DNA of 14,471 nucleotides, from the NCBI GenBank assembly GCA_021807845.1, contig JAKBCM010000018.1, positions 1 through 14,471 of the forward strand, written 5' to 3'. Below the pieces are notes generated by a model. The model was not told the origin of the DNA and ran no database searches. It saw only the letters and a list, made by a program, of their open reading frames with translations. The position numbers and the translations under genes are program-made. Below, piece after piece: positions 1 to 7,556 of the stretch. The first letter of the stretch is position 1. The number at the start of each line of letters is the position of its first letter. The DNA comes from Pseudomonadota bacterium. GTDB taxonomy: Bacteria > Pseudomonadota > Gammaproteobacteria > Legionellales > Legionellaceae.

Positions 1-1
1 G

Positions 2-493
2 ACCGATCAGGGTGATGAAGGCCAAGTCTGTGCGATCCCAAGCAGCCCTGATCTGTTGCTTTGCCCGATTTTAGCGCTTACGCAGTGGCGTGAACGCTCT
101 GGTCAGGAAGTGGCTTTTGTTTTCCGGCAGATCACCTCCGGTGGACGAATTTTAAAGGCCGCGATCAAGCCGCATCAGGTGAATGTGATCTTGAAATCAA
201 CGGCCATGGCCTGTGGGTTGCCTGATCCTGAAACCTACAGCAGTCACAGTTTGAGGCGTGGATTTGCCACAGAGGCCAGCAAAAAAGGTGCGCCCTTGGG
301 TTCCATCATGCGTCATGGCCGTTGGCGACATGAAGGGACGGTACTGGGCTACATCGATGAGGGCAAACGCTTCGATCAGAATGCCGCCAGCATCATGCTT
401 CATCACCATCACACAGAAAAAAAGAATGAAGAAAAAAATGAACGAGAACACTCCGAAAATAAACCAGCGGTTGCAGATCCTAAGCCAGGATGA
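2..493 (+). CDS. Tyrosine recombinase (integrase family), 5'-truncated by window edge
   Basis: This is the C-terminal catalytic part of a tyrosine site-specific recombinase. The frame is open from the first bases, so the start lies upstream of the window. The visible fragment carries the hallmark residues: HSLRR (His codon 245-247, Arg 254-256), then RHGRW (His 314-316, Trp 323-325), then LGYID with the probable nucleophilic Tyr at 350-352. A hydrophilic Lys/Glu-rich tail follows. Enzymes of this family cut and rejoin DNA through a 3'-phosphotyrosine bond. The stop falls inside the transposase gene, a 56-bp overlap in another frame, which implies translational coupling. In Tn3-family elements that carry a tyrosine recombinase, the enzyme resolves cointegrates, and I infer that role here. 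It could also be an unrelated integrase abutted by the transposon, but the overlap argues against that. Confidence 0.88.
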   Translation, partial: TDQGDEGQVCAIPSSPDLLLCPILALTQWRERSGQEVAFVFRQITSGGRILKAAIKPHQVNVILKSTAMACGLPDPETYSSHSLRRGFATEASKKGAPLGSIMRHGRWRHEGTVLGYIDEGKRFDQNAASIMLHHHHTEKKNEEKNEREHSENKPAVADPKPG

Positions 494-3400
494 AATCGAT
501 GAGCTTTATGCCGCACCTCAATTTAATGTCACTGAGCGCAGTCACTATTTTTTATTACCCGATGACGTATTGTGCTCACTCAACATCCTGAAGACCAATG
601 GCAAAAATACTTCGGCCAAGCTCTGGTTTATTTTGCAATACGGTTATTTTAAAGCAAGGCATCAATTTTTTAATCTCAACTATGGTCAGGTCAACGATGA
701 TGTGAAATTTATTATGAAGCATTACCTGCCTTATGATCAGAGACCACACCTGCTGCCGTCGCGCAGAGTACAAGGTTGCCTGAAACGTCAAATCCTGCAG
801 TGGATGGGCTATCAGGATAACGTGAGGTGCGCCGAGAAGATTGTTGCAGAAAAAGCAGGGCATGTTGCAAAGATGACTCCTAACGTGACAGACATTTTTC
901 GTGAAGTCATTCATGAATTAGAACGTCAAAAAATAGTATTGCCTGGATATTCTAAGCTACAGGATAGAATGGGTGCCGCCTTGAAAGCAGAAGAGCGTCG
1001 CCTGATCCAAGGGATGAAACAGCATCTTACTCAACGTGTTCGCCAATCACTCAAGCATCTATTTTCGCAAGACGAGGGGTTTTATCGGATCACTGAACTT
1101 AAACTGGATGCCAAAAGTTTTCAGACTAAAGAAATGACGAGCGAAATAACCAAGCTCGTCCTGTGCAAAACCATCTATACGTTTTCAAAAAAAATATTAC
1201 CCAAACTTGGCTTGTCACGTCGTATGATTGAACATTATTCGGATCTCGCAAAACTGTATCGCGTGGCTCGGCTGAAAAGCATTCCACAGGAACTGTCCTT
1301 TCTTTACCTGGTTTGCTATGTGCATGGCCGATACGAGCGATTGAGCAGTAATCTCATACAGGGATTCATTTATTACGTGGATAAATATCACAGTGATGCT
1401 AAAAATTATGCGAAAAATGAATTAGCGACGATGACGAGTCCTTTAGAACAACATCACAAATCCATTGGAAAGCTCATGGAAATATTTACCGATAAAAAAA
1501 TTAAAAAACAATCTGGCGAATTAATCAGAAAACGGGCCTTTAAAGTGATGCCTGAAAAAAACATCGTGACCATCAGCAGCAAACTGTTGCATGGCGAAGA
1601 GGACAAAAAACACCAAGAGCAGACACTCACATGGGATTATCATCGCAACAATCACCAGGCTATTTTGATCAACCTGCGCCCCTTATTCATGGCGATTGAT
1701 TTTGAGGGTAAGGATGAGCTCAAACCTCTTTTCAACGCCATCCAATTCCTAAAATCGACCTTTCATCAAGGTTTATCACTCAAATCAATGCAGAAGCACC
1801 TCATCCCCACATCGCATATCAAACCTTCCTCGTTGCTGAGTGTATTTACTGATGCAAAAACAAAAACATCACGATCAAAAAAGAACCTCAACGCGTGGCA
1901 GTATGAATTTTACATCTATCGTGCGATCAGAGAAAACATCCGATCAAATCAGATCTACGTGAATAGTTCGGTGGGTTATAAAAGCTTTGAGGCACAAGTG
2001 AACATCCATCCCAACTGGAAGAAGGAAGAAAAGAAAATTTTAAAAGACCTCAACAACCCCATTTTGTTGCGCCCCATTGACGACACACTGGCTGAATTGG
2101 AAAGTTTACTTGAACCTCTAATTGAGCGCACTAACCGGCGCGCAATCAACGGCGAAAATAAGTATATCAAGATCACGCATCACCGTGATGGGCGCAGGGA
2201 ATGGACGCTGCCTTATCCCAAACGAAATATTGAAATTGACAACCCCTTCTACGATCAGCTTGACATCAAAACCATTTCAGAAGTGTTTGATTTTGTTGCG
2301 CAGGAATGTCGTTTTATAAACGTCTTTACACCCCTCACCCAACGTGGCTCAAGCAAAATTAAAAAAGATCATCTCGGCATCAAGGCGACCATACTAGCTA
2401 ACGGCACCATGCAGGGCACCCATTTATTTTCAAAGCGATCGAATTTGAACTATCAACGACTCCAGACGGCAGAACAGAACCATATACGGCTTGCCACCTT
2501 GCGTGATGCTGCCGATAGAATTATCAATCATCTTGTAAACCTTTCAATATTTGAACTTTATGATTTGGGTGGAAAAAAGCATGGTAGCGTGGATGGCACC
2601 AAAAAGAAAACACGACGTCGTATTCTAAAAGCTCGTCACTCCAAAAAATATTTTGGCACCGATATTGGTTTGGTCATCATGAGCATGATCGTTGGACATG
2701 TGCCCTTTGTCACACAAATCATTGGTGCCAATGAACATGAGAGTCATTTTCTCTACGCCATGCTTCATCGCAATACATCGGACATTGATCCCGATATTAT
2801 TTCAAGTGACACGGCGGGCACAAACAATGTCAATGACCTCATGTATTATTTAATCGGTAAATTATACGCACCGTGCTATCGATCCACCCCAAAAAAAACG
2901 AAAACGATCTGCGGTTTTAAATCCCTCTCGCAGTATAAAGATTGTTTGATCCGCCCGTCACACCAAGCAAACACCAAACTGATCAAGGATAAATGGCCTG
3001 AGCTTTTACCGATACTAGTGTCCTTGCTGTCCCATGACACCACGCAGGAAAACATCATCAAAACCCTGAGTTCTCACGAGTTCAAGAGTGACGTGAAGGA
3101 CGCGATGTGGGAACTCAATCATATCTTGAAAAGTATTCATCTGTTGAACTATGTGGATGATCCAGAGTATCGCCGCTTTATACGGACGGCGCTTAACCGT
3201 GGCGAAGCCTATCATCAATTGCTTGAAAAAATCATGGCGGTAGGTGGCAGTAGTTTTCGAGGGATGTCAGAACTTGAAGTGGAAATATGGAATGAATGTG
3301 CTCGATTGATTGCTCTGATCATTATCTATTACAACACGCACTTACTCTCAAAGTTGTATGAACAGGCTGTATCGCGACATGATACGGCTGCAATCGAGTT

Positions 3401-3551
3401 CCTGCGGCATCTTTCTCCTGTAGCGTCCCAGCATATTAATATCAGCGGACTGTATGAGTTTAGTGAAACACTCACCACCATTAATGTCGATGGCATCATT
3501 AAAATGTTAAACAAAATTCTGGAAGATAAAATTAAGGTGCCATCTGCTTAA
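438..3551 (+). CDS. tnpA: Tn3-family transposase (TnpA)
   Basis: This is the DDE transposase that makes cointegrates by replicative transposition. From the chosen ATG the product is 1037 aa, a normal length for the family (about 950-1020) or slightly over. The N-terminus (LSQDEIDELY, then TERSHYFLLPDD) matches the usual start of Tn3 transposases. The C-terminal catalytic core shows an Asp in HGSVDGTKK (residue 719), an Asp in ISSDTAGTNN (791) and a Glu in LNRGEAYHQ (923), in the expected order and spacing. The open frame extends back to 258, but that part lies inside the recombinase gene and is not transposase-like. ATG 426 is a possible alternative start four codons upstream. No internal stop or frameshift is seen, so the gene looks intact. 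The terminal inverted repeats needed for mobility were not identified within the window. Confidence 0.95.
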   Translation: MNENTPKINQRLQILSQDEIDELYAAPQFNVTERSHYFLLPDDVLCSLNILKTNGKNTSAKLWFILQYGYFKARHQFFNLNYGQVNDDVKFIMKHYLPYDQRPHLLPSRRVQGCLKRQILQWMGYQDNVRCAEKIVAEKAGHVAKMTPNVTDIFREVIHELERQKIVLPGYSKLQDRMGAALKAEERRLIQGMKQHLTQRVRQSLKHLFSQDEGFYRITELKLDAKSFQTKEMTSEITKLVLCKTIYTFSKKILPKLGLSRRMIEHYSDLAKLYRVARLKSIPQELSFLYLVCYVHGRYERLSSNLIQGFIYYVDKYHSDAKNYAKNELATMTSPLEQHHKSIGKLMEIFTDKKIKKQSGELIRKRAFKVMPEKNIVTISSKLLHGEEDKKHQEQTLTWDYHRNNHQAILINLRPLFMAIDFEGKDELKPLFNAIQFLKSTFHQGLSLKSMQKHLIPTSHIKPSSLLSVFTDAKTKTSRSKKNLNAWQYEFYIYRAIRENIRSNQIYVNSSVGYKSFEAQVNIHPNWKKEEKKILKDLNNPILLRPIDDTLAELESLLEPLIERTNRRAINGENKYIKITHHRDGRREWTLPYPKRNIEIDNPFYDQLDIKTISEVFDFVAQECRFINVFTPLTQRGSSKIKKDHLGIKATILANGTMQGTHLFSKRSNLNYQRLQTAEQNHIRLATLRDAADRIINHLVNLSIFELYDLGGKKHGSVDGTKKKTRRRILKARHSKKYFGTDIGLVIMSMIVGHVPFVTQIIGANEHESHFLYAMLHRNTSDIDPDIISSDTAGTNNVNDLMYYLIGKLYAPCYRSTPKKTKTICGFKSLSQYKDCLIRPSHQANTKLIKDKWPELLPILVSLLSHDTTQENIIKTLSSHEFKSDVKDAMWELNHILKSIHLLNYVDDPEYRRFIRTALNRGEAYHQLLEKIMAVGGSSFRGMSELEVEIWNECARLIALIIIYYNTHLLSKLYEQAVSRHDTAAIEFLRHLSPVASQHINISGLYEFSETLTTINVDGIIKMLNKILEDKIKVPSA

Positions 3552-3891
3552 CATAGACGTTGAAATCAGAAAAAATTTCTTGCGAAGTTGAAGTTATTCA
3601 GGCATGCTTGCGCAGCAAGCAGGTCGATAATAAGAAAGTTTCGAGAAAAAAAGAATATTCTGAAAAAACCGAGATGGCTTGAAGACGTAACTATTTTTAC
3701 TCACCCATTCTACTTACTGGCGATCATGCGCAATGACGTGACTGCTCTGAACCTGGATTTAATTCGGCTGTCTCTGTTCTGCACAATTACATCTCTATGG
3801 AAAGAATTTTCCAACAACCCACCCTTGAAATGCCACACGCACTGATTACCCGAAAGCTAGTTTTTCGGCGATAAAACAAGGCATTTCGCTG
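3552..3891. other. Gap between transposase and membrane protein gene, no convincing gene
   Basis: This stretch of about 340 bp should contain the right end of the transposon, but I see no clear 38-bp Tn3-type end with a terminal G4/C4. It contains the perfect hairpin at 3605-3621 and a second weak inverted repeat, CCGAAA (3849-3854) with TTTCGG (3863-3868). A frame open from a TTG at 3588 to 3845 has no ribosome binding site and no recognisable domain, so I do not call it a gene. Confidence 0.4.
3605..3621. repeat. Perfect 7-bp inverted repeat with 3-nt loop
   Basis: TGCTTGC (3605-3611) and GCAAGCA (3615-3621) are perfect complements separated by GCA, 54 bp after the transposase stop. No T-tract follows, so it is not a standard Rho-independent terminator on the plus strand. 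It could be a weak hairpin at the mRNA end or a protein-binding palindrome. Confidence 0.5.
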
Positions 3892-3979
3892 ATGGTAACA
3901 TTTATGGGGGATTTACGTAGAACGCCTAGAAGCGGCCTATCAGTGGGGTGCTCAATATAACCCATGGCTGGGTGAGGCG
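3892..3979 (+). other. Probable frame-disrupted 5' end of the membrane protein gene
   Basis: The frame of the downstream gene is open back to the stop at 3896-3898 and reads as plausible protein (GIYVERLEAAYQWGAQYNPW), yet it contains no ATG, GTG or TTG before 3980. One frame over, ATG 3892 is preceded by AAGG at 3878-3881, a sensible ribosome-binding site. That ATG enters a run of five G (3906-3910). Removing one G would join MVTFMG directly to IYVERLEAAYQW and the rest. As written, that start gives only a peptide of 22 residues ending at 3958-3960. The cause may be a real one-base insertion, slippage-prone switching or a sequence error. Confidence 0.45.
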
Positions 3980-5383
3980 ATGCGAGCAGGTGTAGGTATT
4001 TCGGTGGCAGGCTATTCGGGCTGGGGCTGGGAAGCGTGTTCTGTGCGTGTGTTTATGCGAGAACGAATTCAAGCCTTGGTCCCTGAAGAGAGGAGCCGAC
4101 TGTATGATCACGTGGTCTATCCTGCGACTGTATTATTGATTGGTTTGAGCTCTTTAATTCCGATTGCTTATTTTAGCTACACAGTCAGTGGTAATCGTTT
4201 GTCGATGGGTTTGCTTACGATTCTCACCGATACAGGGTTAAGGGTGCTTTCGCTGGATGAGTTTTTTTCTCACACCCAGCTCAGGAGAAGAATGACCAAC
4301 ACGTTATGCTCAACATCAACAGAAGACCGCGATTTATCCAAGCAGCTGGCTACATTCATACATAAATTAGAATTTGCAGTAACCTATGGCTTGCATCATC
4401 TGTCCAAAGAAAGTTTAGGGGATCTCCTTGCCAGAGAGATGGTTGTAAAAGAGAAGGGGCAGTTACGTTCCCCAACGCTTTGGCAAGATGCCTTTTTAAC
4501 ACTCATACAAGCCAGTAATAATATTCAAAGAAAACAAGATATCTTTTTAATGCGCAAAAAGTTTACGCATTATGCCGTTAACACTTTTTCGCTTATTCCA
4601 GCAACGAGCTTAATCGCGATTGAAGCTTACCTTGGATATAAAGCAGGCGAAATGTTTATACCTCATCATCATATCGATATGTTGATTGCAGCGTTCGTTG
4701 TTGCGCCCATTGGCTATTTGCAATATTTAGTCGTCAGCGATATATGTCGACAATTTTATTCTAAGCTAGTGAGCCAATTAAATTGTGTTGCTAGCCCTTC
4801 TTGGGTGACTGCAAAACATCCGTTTTTATCGTTGGGGAGGATCTTTGCTTCCATTGGGATTGGTTTATTTTCATGGGGCGCAGTGGCTGCCTTTATTGAC
4901 GCCTCTTTTTCGGGATGGTGGCATTTTTTGATGTTCTGGTCTGTGATCCCTTCTGATTTTTTATTGTTGACTGGAGGATTATTAGAACTTGGCGCGCGAG
5001 CAGAATTAATGGTCATTCGTTGGCTCACAAGCGATACGAAATACGTCGATATTTATTATAAGTTGCTTTTATTAATTGATGAGCTTAAATCAGCAAATCC
5101 CAGAGTAGCGGGTCATTTAATGAATGATTTTTCTCCGGCATTACTTCAAGCCATTGACGGTGGTGTTGAAGAGGTTCAAGAGGAAATGGCATTAATCGAT
5201 ATAGGAAGTTCAAGATATCATACATTTTCTAATACCCCTGCGTTAGGATCAGCAAGCTCGCAACAACCCAAAAGCAAGCACTATGACCCGAGGATTTTTC
5301 CCCAAACTACGAGGACTGAAGAAAATATTGAGTTTCAACAGAATACGAGTCGTCGATGGTCATTTCCTTGTGCGATCTTATAG
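3980..5383 (+). CDS. Multi-pass membrane protein ending in a CaaX box
   Basis: I do not recognise the family of this 467-aa protein. Hydrophobic segments of membrane-spanning length lie near residues 47-68, 200-220, 233-253, 284-306 and 313-338. Soluble stretches lie between the first two and in the last 125 residues. The C-terminal tail is polar and Ser/Gln-rich and ends RRWSFPCAIL. Cys-Ala-Ile-Leu is a textbook CaaX prenylation signal, and a final Leu favours geranylgeranyltransferase I. Bacteria have no protein prenyltransferases, so such a tail is meaningful only inside a eukaryotic cell. Some Legionella Dot/Icm effectors use it to reach host membranes. I infer a candidate secreted effector, but a chance tail on an ordinary inner-membrane protein is possible. 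ATG 3980 is simply the first standard start in frame, and its Shine-Dalgarno spacing is poor. The true N-terminus is probably longer (see 3892-3979). Confidence 0.8.
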   Translation: MRAGVGISVAGYSGWGWEACSVRVFMRERIQALVPEERSRLYDHVVYPATVLLIGLSSLIPIAYFSYTVSGNRLSMGLLTILTDTGLRVLSLDEFFSHTQLRRRMTNTLCSTSTEDRDLSKQLATFIHKLEFAVTYGLHHLSKESLGDLLAREMVVKEKGQLRSPTLWQDAFLTLIQASNNIQRKQDIFLMRKKFTHYAVNTFSLIPATSLIAIEAYLGYKAGEMFIPHHHIDMLIAAFVVAPIGYLQYLVVSDICRQFYSKLVSQLNCVASPSWVTAKHPFLSLGRIFASIGIGLFSWGAVAAFIDASFSGWWHFLMFWSVIPSDFLLLTGGLLELGARAELMVIRWLTSDTKYVDIYYKLLLLIDELKSANPRVAGHLMNDFSPALLQAIDGGVEEVQEEMALIDIGSSRYHTFSNTPALGSASSQQPKSKHYDPRIFPQTTRTEENIEFQQNTSRRWSFPCAIL

Positions 5384-5584
5384 GCCTACTGTGCAGGTGC
5401 GTGCGATGGGCCCTTATCTGTGCGAGAGGTTGCTTAAATTTGGATGAACTACAACCCCCGGAAGTACCAGGTTATGGCATTGGCCCTAAAAATTGAGGAT
5501 TCTTCTTCGTCAGTCCAAGGCGTTTATTGCAAATGGATCCATAAGCTTGCTGAAGAAATCATCGACCGTTTTTAATGCGTGCAG

Positions 5585-5609
5585 TTGGATCCAAAATATT
5601 TGGGTCCAA
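5585..5609. repeat. 11-bp stem, 3-nt loop inverted repeat
   Basis: TTGGATCCAAA (5585-5595) pairs with TTTGGGTCCAA (5599-5609) around ATA. The single DNA mismatch becomes a wobble pair in plus-strand RNA, so the RNA stem is continuous over 11 pairs. There is no T-run immediately after it. It could be an RNA stem at the end of the upstream transcript or an operator-like palindrome. Confidence 0.5.
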
Positions 5610-5648
5610 TGAACTTTTATCGTATGTTTATTGTAATTCCAAGCTCTA

Positions 5649-5654
5649 TATAAT
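5649..5654 (+). promoter_or_regulatory. Possible sigma70 -10 element upstream of lipoprotein gene
   Basis: This is a perfect TATAAT. The matching -35 (TTTATT, 5627-5632) is weak at 16-bp spacing. Transcription from here would give a long leader of about 170 nt before the lipoprotein ATG, so the assignment is tentative. Confidence 0.2.
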
Positions 5655-5828
5655 TACCATACAATTTAGATTAAAATCACTTTTTTAGCGTTAACCGATA
5701 TTGAATGGGTTGAAAATGTGTTATGCCAGGTGATAGCATAAAAGAATTAGAAGTCAAAAAATCAAAAGTGGTTTTTTTGACGGTGTTTCTTCAAAAACGT
5801 TTGTTTTTTATATCTAAAAAGGAAAGTT

Positions 5829-6128
5829 ATGAACATCATGAACATTGTTAAAATGATAAGTGTATTTTTTTTAAGCGTGTTATGCGCTGCTTGTAGCGGT
5901 GGTGAGAAAAGTGTCGCGTACTTTCAGTCTCATCCTAAAGAATTTCGAGCTGATCTGAAAGAATGTCAAATTAAGTTGATTCAAGAAGAGCAGATCCCAG
6001 AAGGACAGCCTTGTCAATCGGTGATCAATGTATTGCGAACCCAATGTGCTCAAAGTCGGTTCATTTCCTCGTCCTGCAATAATCCCATCAATTTGTTGGT
6101 GAGTTCTATTATGATCAAAAACACATAA
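5829..6128 (+). CDS. Small lipoprotein, EexN-like (entry-exclusion type)
   Basis: This 99-aa protein has a short N-terminal region, a hydrophobic signal segment (residues 4-18) and a lipobox-like LCAAC with Cys22 as the probable lipidated residue. The box is slightly non-canonical because Cys occupies position -3. The mature part begins SGGEKSVAYFQSHPKEFRAD and continues LKECQIKL, with further Cys at 62, 73 and 83. The pattern of a lipid Cys, then a tyrosine-containing strand, HP-E, then L-EC with a later Cys resembles EexN-type entry-exclusion lipoproteins of type IV secretion loci. Those proteins reduce redundant conjugative transfer into cells that already carry the element. No conjugation genes are visible here, so this may be an orphan. 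AAGGAAA (5819-5825) sits 3 nt before the ATG, with its GGA core 5 nt away. An unrelated small lipoprotein cannot be ruled out. Confidence 0.7.
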   Translation: MNIMNIVKMISVFFLSVLCAACSGGEKSVAYFQSHPKEFRADLKECQIKLIQEEQIPEGQPCQSVINVLRTQCAQSRFISSSCNNPINLLVSSIMIKNT

Positions 6129-6191
6129 AAAAAACGGTAGGTGTACCCAGTATTTTACTCACAAAAAAGCCAAGTACCGATTTATGTTATG

Positions 6192-6524
6192 TTATGTCTG
6201 GATTGGATAGTACTGTATTTTATCAAGGATCTCCTGATCATACCCTTGTTTTTTTAGAATCGCTAATAACAAGGATGGTTCGAGAATGATCCGATGTTTT
6301 TCGTTTTTTGATAGTGCTTTAATCAATCGTTCTATTTTTAATGTATAAGACAGTTCAAGTGATAACTGCCAACATGATGCTATAGCTTGAGGTGGAAAGC
6401 TGCGCGTGTACTTACATTTCGCACTACCTTTCAGATGTTCTTGATAACGACGCTCAATATCAGTTGTATAGCCCGTATAGTAAGTGTTGTTAATACATTC
6501 AAGAATGTAAATATAATAAAACAT
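6192..6524 (-). CDS. GIY-YIG domain protein (UPF0213/YhbQ-like)
   Basis: This 110-aa single-domain protein shows the GIY-YIG nuclease fold signature from the start: YYIYILE for the first strand, YYTGYT in place of the YIG motif (residues 15-20), then DIERRYQEH with the conserved Arg25. Later comes KIERLIK with Glu65, the usual metal-binding glutamate, followed by LSKNEKHR. Length and order fit the small stand-alone YhbQ/UPF0213 group, whose members are putative structure-specific or DNA-damage-related nucleases with largely unproven roles. The start gives a typical family N-terminus (MFYYIYIL), but its Shine-Dalgarno sequence is weak. The gene converges on the lipoprotein gene across 63 bp. 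No functional link to its neighbours is evident. Confidence 0.85.
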   Translation of the reverse strand: MFYYIYILECINNTYYTGYTTDIERRYQEHLKGSAKCKYTRSFPPQAIASCWQLSLELSYTLKIERLIKALSKNEKHRIILEPSLLLAILKKQGYDQEILDKIQYYPIQT

Positions 6525-6774
6525 GTCATTGCCGTAAACATAGGGATAAATTTCTTATGAAGATAATAGATGATCATGTGTTGAATTGATAGTCGTTGTT
6601 CAAATCATCGATATTGCGGGTCATTATTATTCTGAGGTTTTTGAAATTGGGTTTGTGCTTTTTTCTCCCCTGCCCTTTTCATGGATTTCAGACAATCAAC
6701 ATTTTACTGCGTAATCGAGGGTAATATTACTTCTGTACTCATATTTTTTAATTTTCAACTATTCTCGCTCAGCC
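6525..6774. other. Gap without recognisable gene
   Basis: I see no supported gene, RNA or repeat here. It must hold the promoter of the divergently placed GIY-YIG gene, but no clear -35/-10 pair stands out. Confidence 0.3.
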
Positions 6775-7116
6775 TTAAATGTTCAAGGTTGACCTGGATG
6801 CTGGAAAAAGTAGATCTTCCAATTCAGCAATGCTTCTATTCAGTATCGGTTTTAACGTTTCCAAATACAAAATTCGCGAAGGTGTAGTACCGGCATCGAC
6901 TTGCTCTATATCCTGAAGTTGCTGGCGAGCAGCCTCAATGAATGCTTCAGTCAGGGGTTCTAGCCGCTAACCCCATATGTTCTGCCAGTGCCACCGAACC
7001 GACACACCACGTGAAAATAAATCTAATACCGCAGCAATATGGGGTCCTATACACAGCGCCCGAATCTCGTTCTCAGGTTTGGGTAACTTGAAGCGAGCCT
7101 GACTAGAACTAGAACA
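6775..7116 (-). pseudogene. Decayed coding remnant with in-frame TAG
   Basis: The minus strand stays open for 113 codons apart from one TAG at 6967-6969 and ends at TAA 6775-6777. The translation looks protein-like on both sides of the stop: upstream RFKLPKPENEIRALCIGPHI and AAVLDLFSRGVSVRWHW, downstream EPLTEAFIEAARQQLQDIEQ and PSRILYLETLKPILNRSIAE. No ATG begins it, because a TAA lies at 7117-7119, so the N-terminus is missing too. I do not recognise the family. A chance open frame is the alternative, but the balanced composition on both sides of a single stop favours a real fragment. Confidence 0.45.
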
Positions 7117-7194
7117 TTACAACGCCTGGCTTTTTTACGGCTAACGACCTATCCTACCCACATACCTCTTCTATAAGGCAGGAGCTAACCAGAA

Positions 7195-7497
7195 ATGGCA
7201 TTAAGACCCCAAGATATATTTTTTGAGGATGTCCGTACCCACAATATTTCTCCTTACCAGGAGGAGAGTTTGTTACATCTGTTTCAAATCATGGTGCAAT
7301 CGCTCGATCTCAGCCAGATAAAAGAAGCACATTTGCAAACCAATGATTTTCCACTCGCCAAGCAATTATACTTATCTGAATTTGAACTTGAATTAACCAA
7401 GGGAGTTGGTAAGTACGAAGAAATTTGGAAAGGAGTATTTCAACGCAATAACCAATGGATGCAAGTGCTTGTTTATTTCGAGGCAAGAAAACTGTAA
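7195..7497 (+). CDS. Hypothetical protein, 100 aa
   Basis: This is a small acidic protein of unknown function. It has an ATG start with AGGAG (7180-7184) 10 nt upstream, a reasonable ribosome-binding site. The predicted product is mostly amphipathic helix in the first half (YQEESLLHLFQIMVQSL) and strand-like at the end (QRNNQWMQVLVYFEARK). It has no signal peptide, membrane segment or known motif. It stands alone, transcribed toward the A-PCP-TE gene, with the two stops 59 bp apart. Confidence 0.6.
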   Translation: MALRPQDIFFEDVRTHNISPYQEESLLHLFQIMVQSLDLSQIKEAHLQTNDFPLAKQLYLSEFELELTKGVGKYEEIWKGVFQRNNQWMQVLVYFEARKL

Positions 7498-7507
7498 AAA
7501 TTTTACA
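7493..7507. repeat. 15-bp AT-rich palindrome at the gene end
   Basis: TGTAAAA, a central A, then TTTTACA form a perfect palindrome that overlaps the stop of the 100-aa gene. It lies between two convergent genes. A one-base centre makes it a poor hairpin, so it may be only AT-rich chance or a binding site. Confidence 0.3.
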
Positions 7508-7556
7508 TAACCCAATCACTGGCATCGATCGTTTGAGCGTAAAAATACAAAAACAA

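Larger units (their letters stand above)
5384..5828. other. 445-bp gap with hairpin and weak promoter-like element
   Basis: No convincing gene is present. The largest ATG frame of note is 5444-5575 (43 codons, starting MNYNPRKYQV). It has no clear ribosome binding site or recognisable domain and may be a gene remnant. The gap also holds the stem-loop at 5585-5609 and a perfect TATAAT at 5649-5654, 16 bp after a weak TTTATT (5627-5632). The second half is strongly AT-rich up to the lipoprotein gene. Confidence 0.4.

Noticed and set aside
3605..3621. Rho-independent terminator for the transposase gene
   Set aside because: The stem is perfect but short, and no T-tract follows it on either strand.
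3588..3845. 85-codon frame after the transposase (TTG start)
   Set aside because: It has no ribosome-binding site and no domain, and it lies in the gap expected to contain the transposon end.
4756..5028. 90-codon minus-strand frame inside the CaaX protein gene
   Set aside because: It is an antisense shadow with no ribosome-binding site, and the plus-strand frame is clearly coding.
6681..6887. 68-codon plus-strand frame
   Set aside because: The composition is phenylalanine/serine-rich and unlike its neighbours, and it overlaps the more protein-like minus-strand remnant at 6775-7116.
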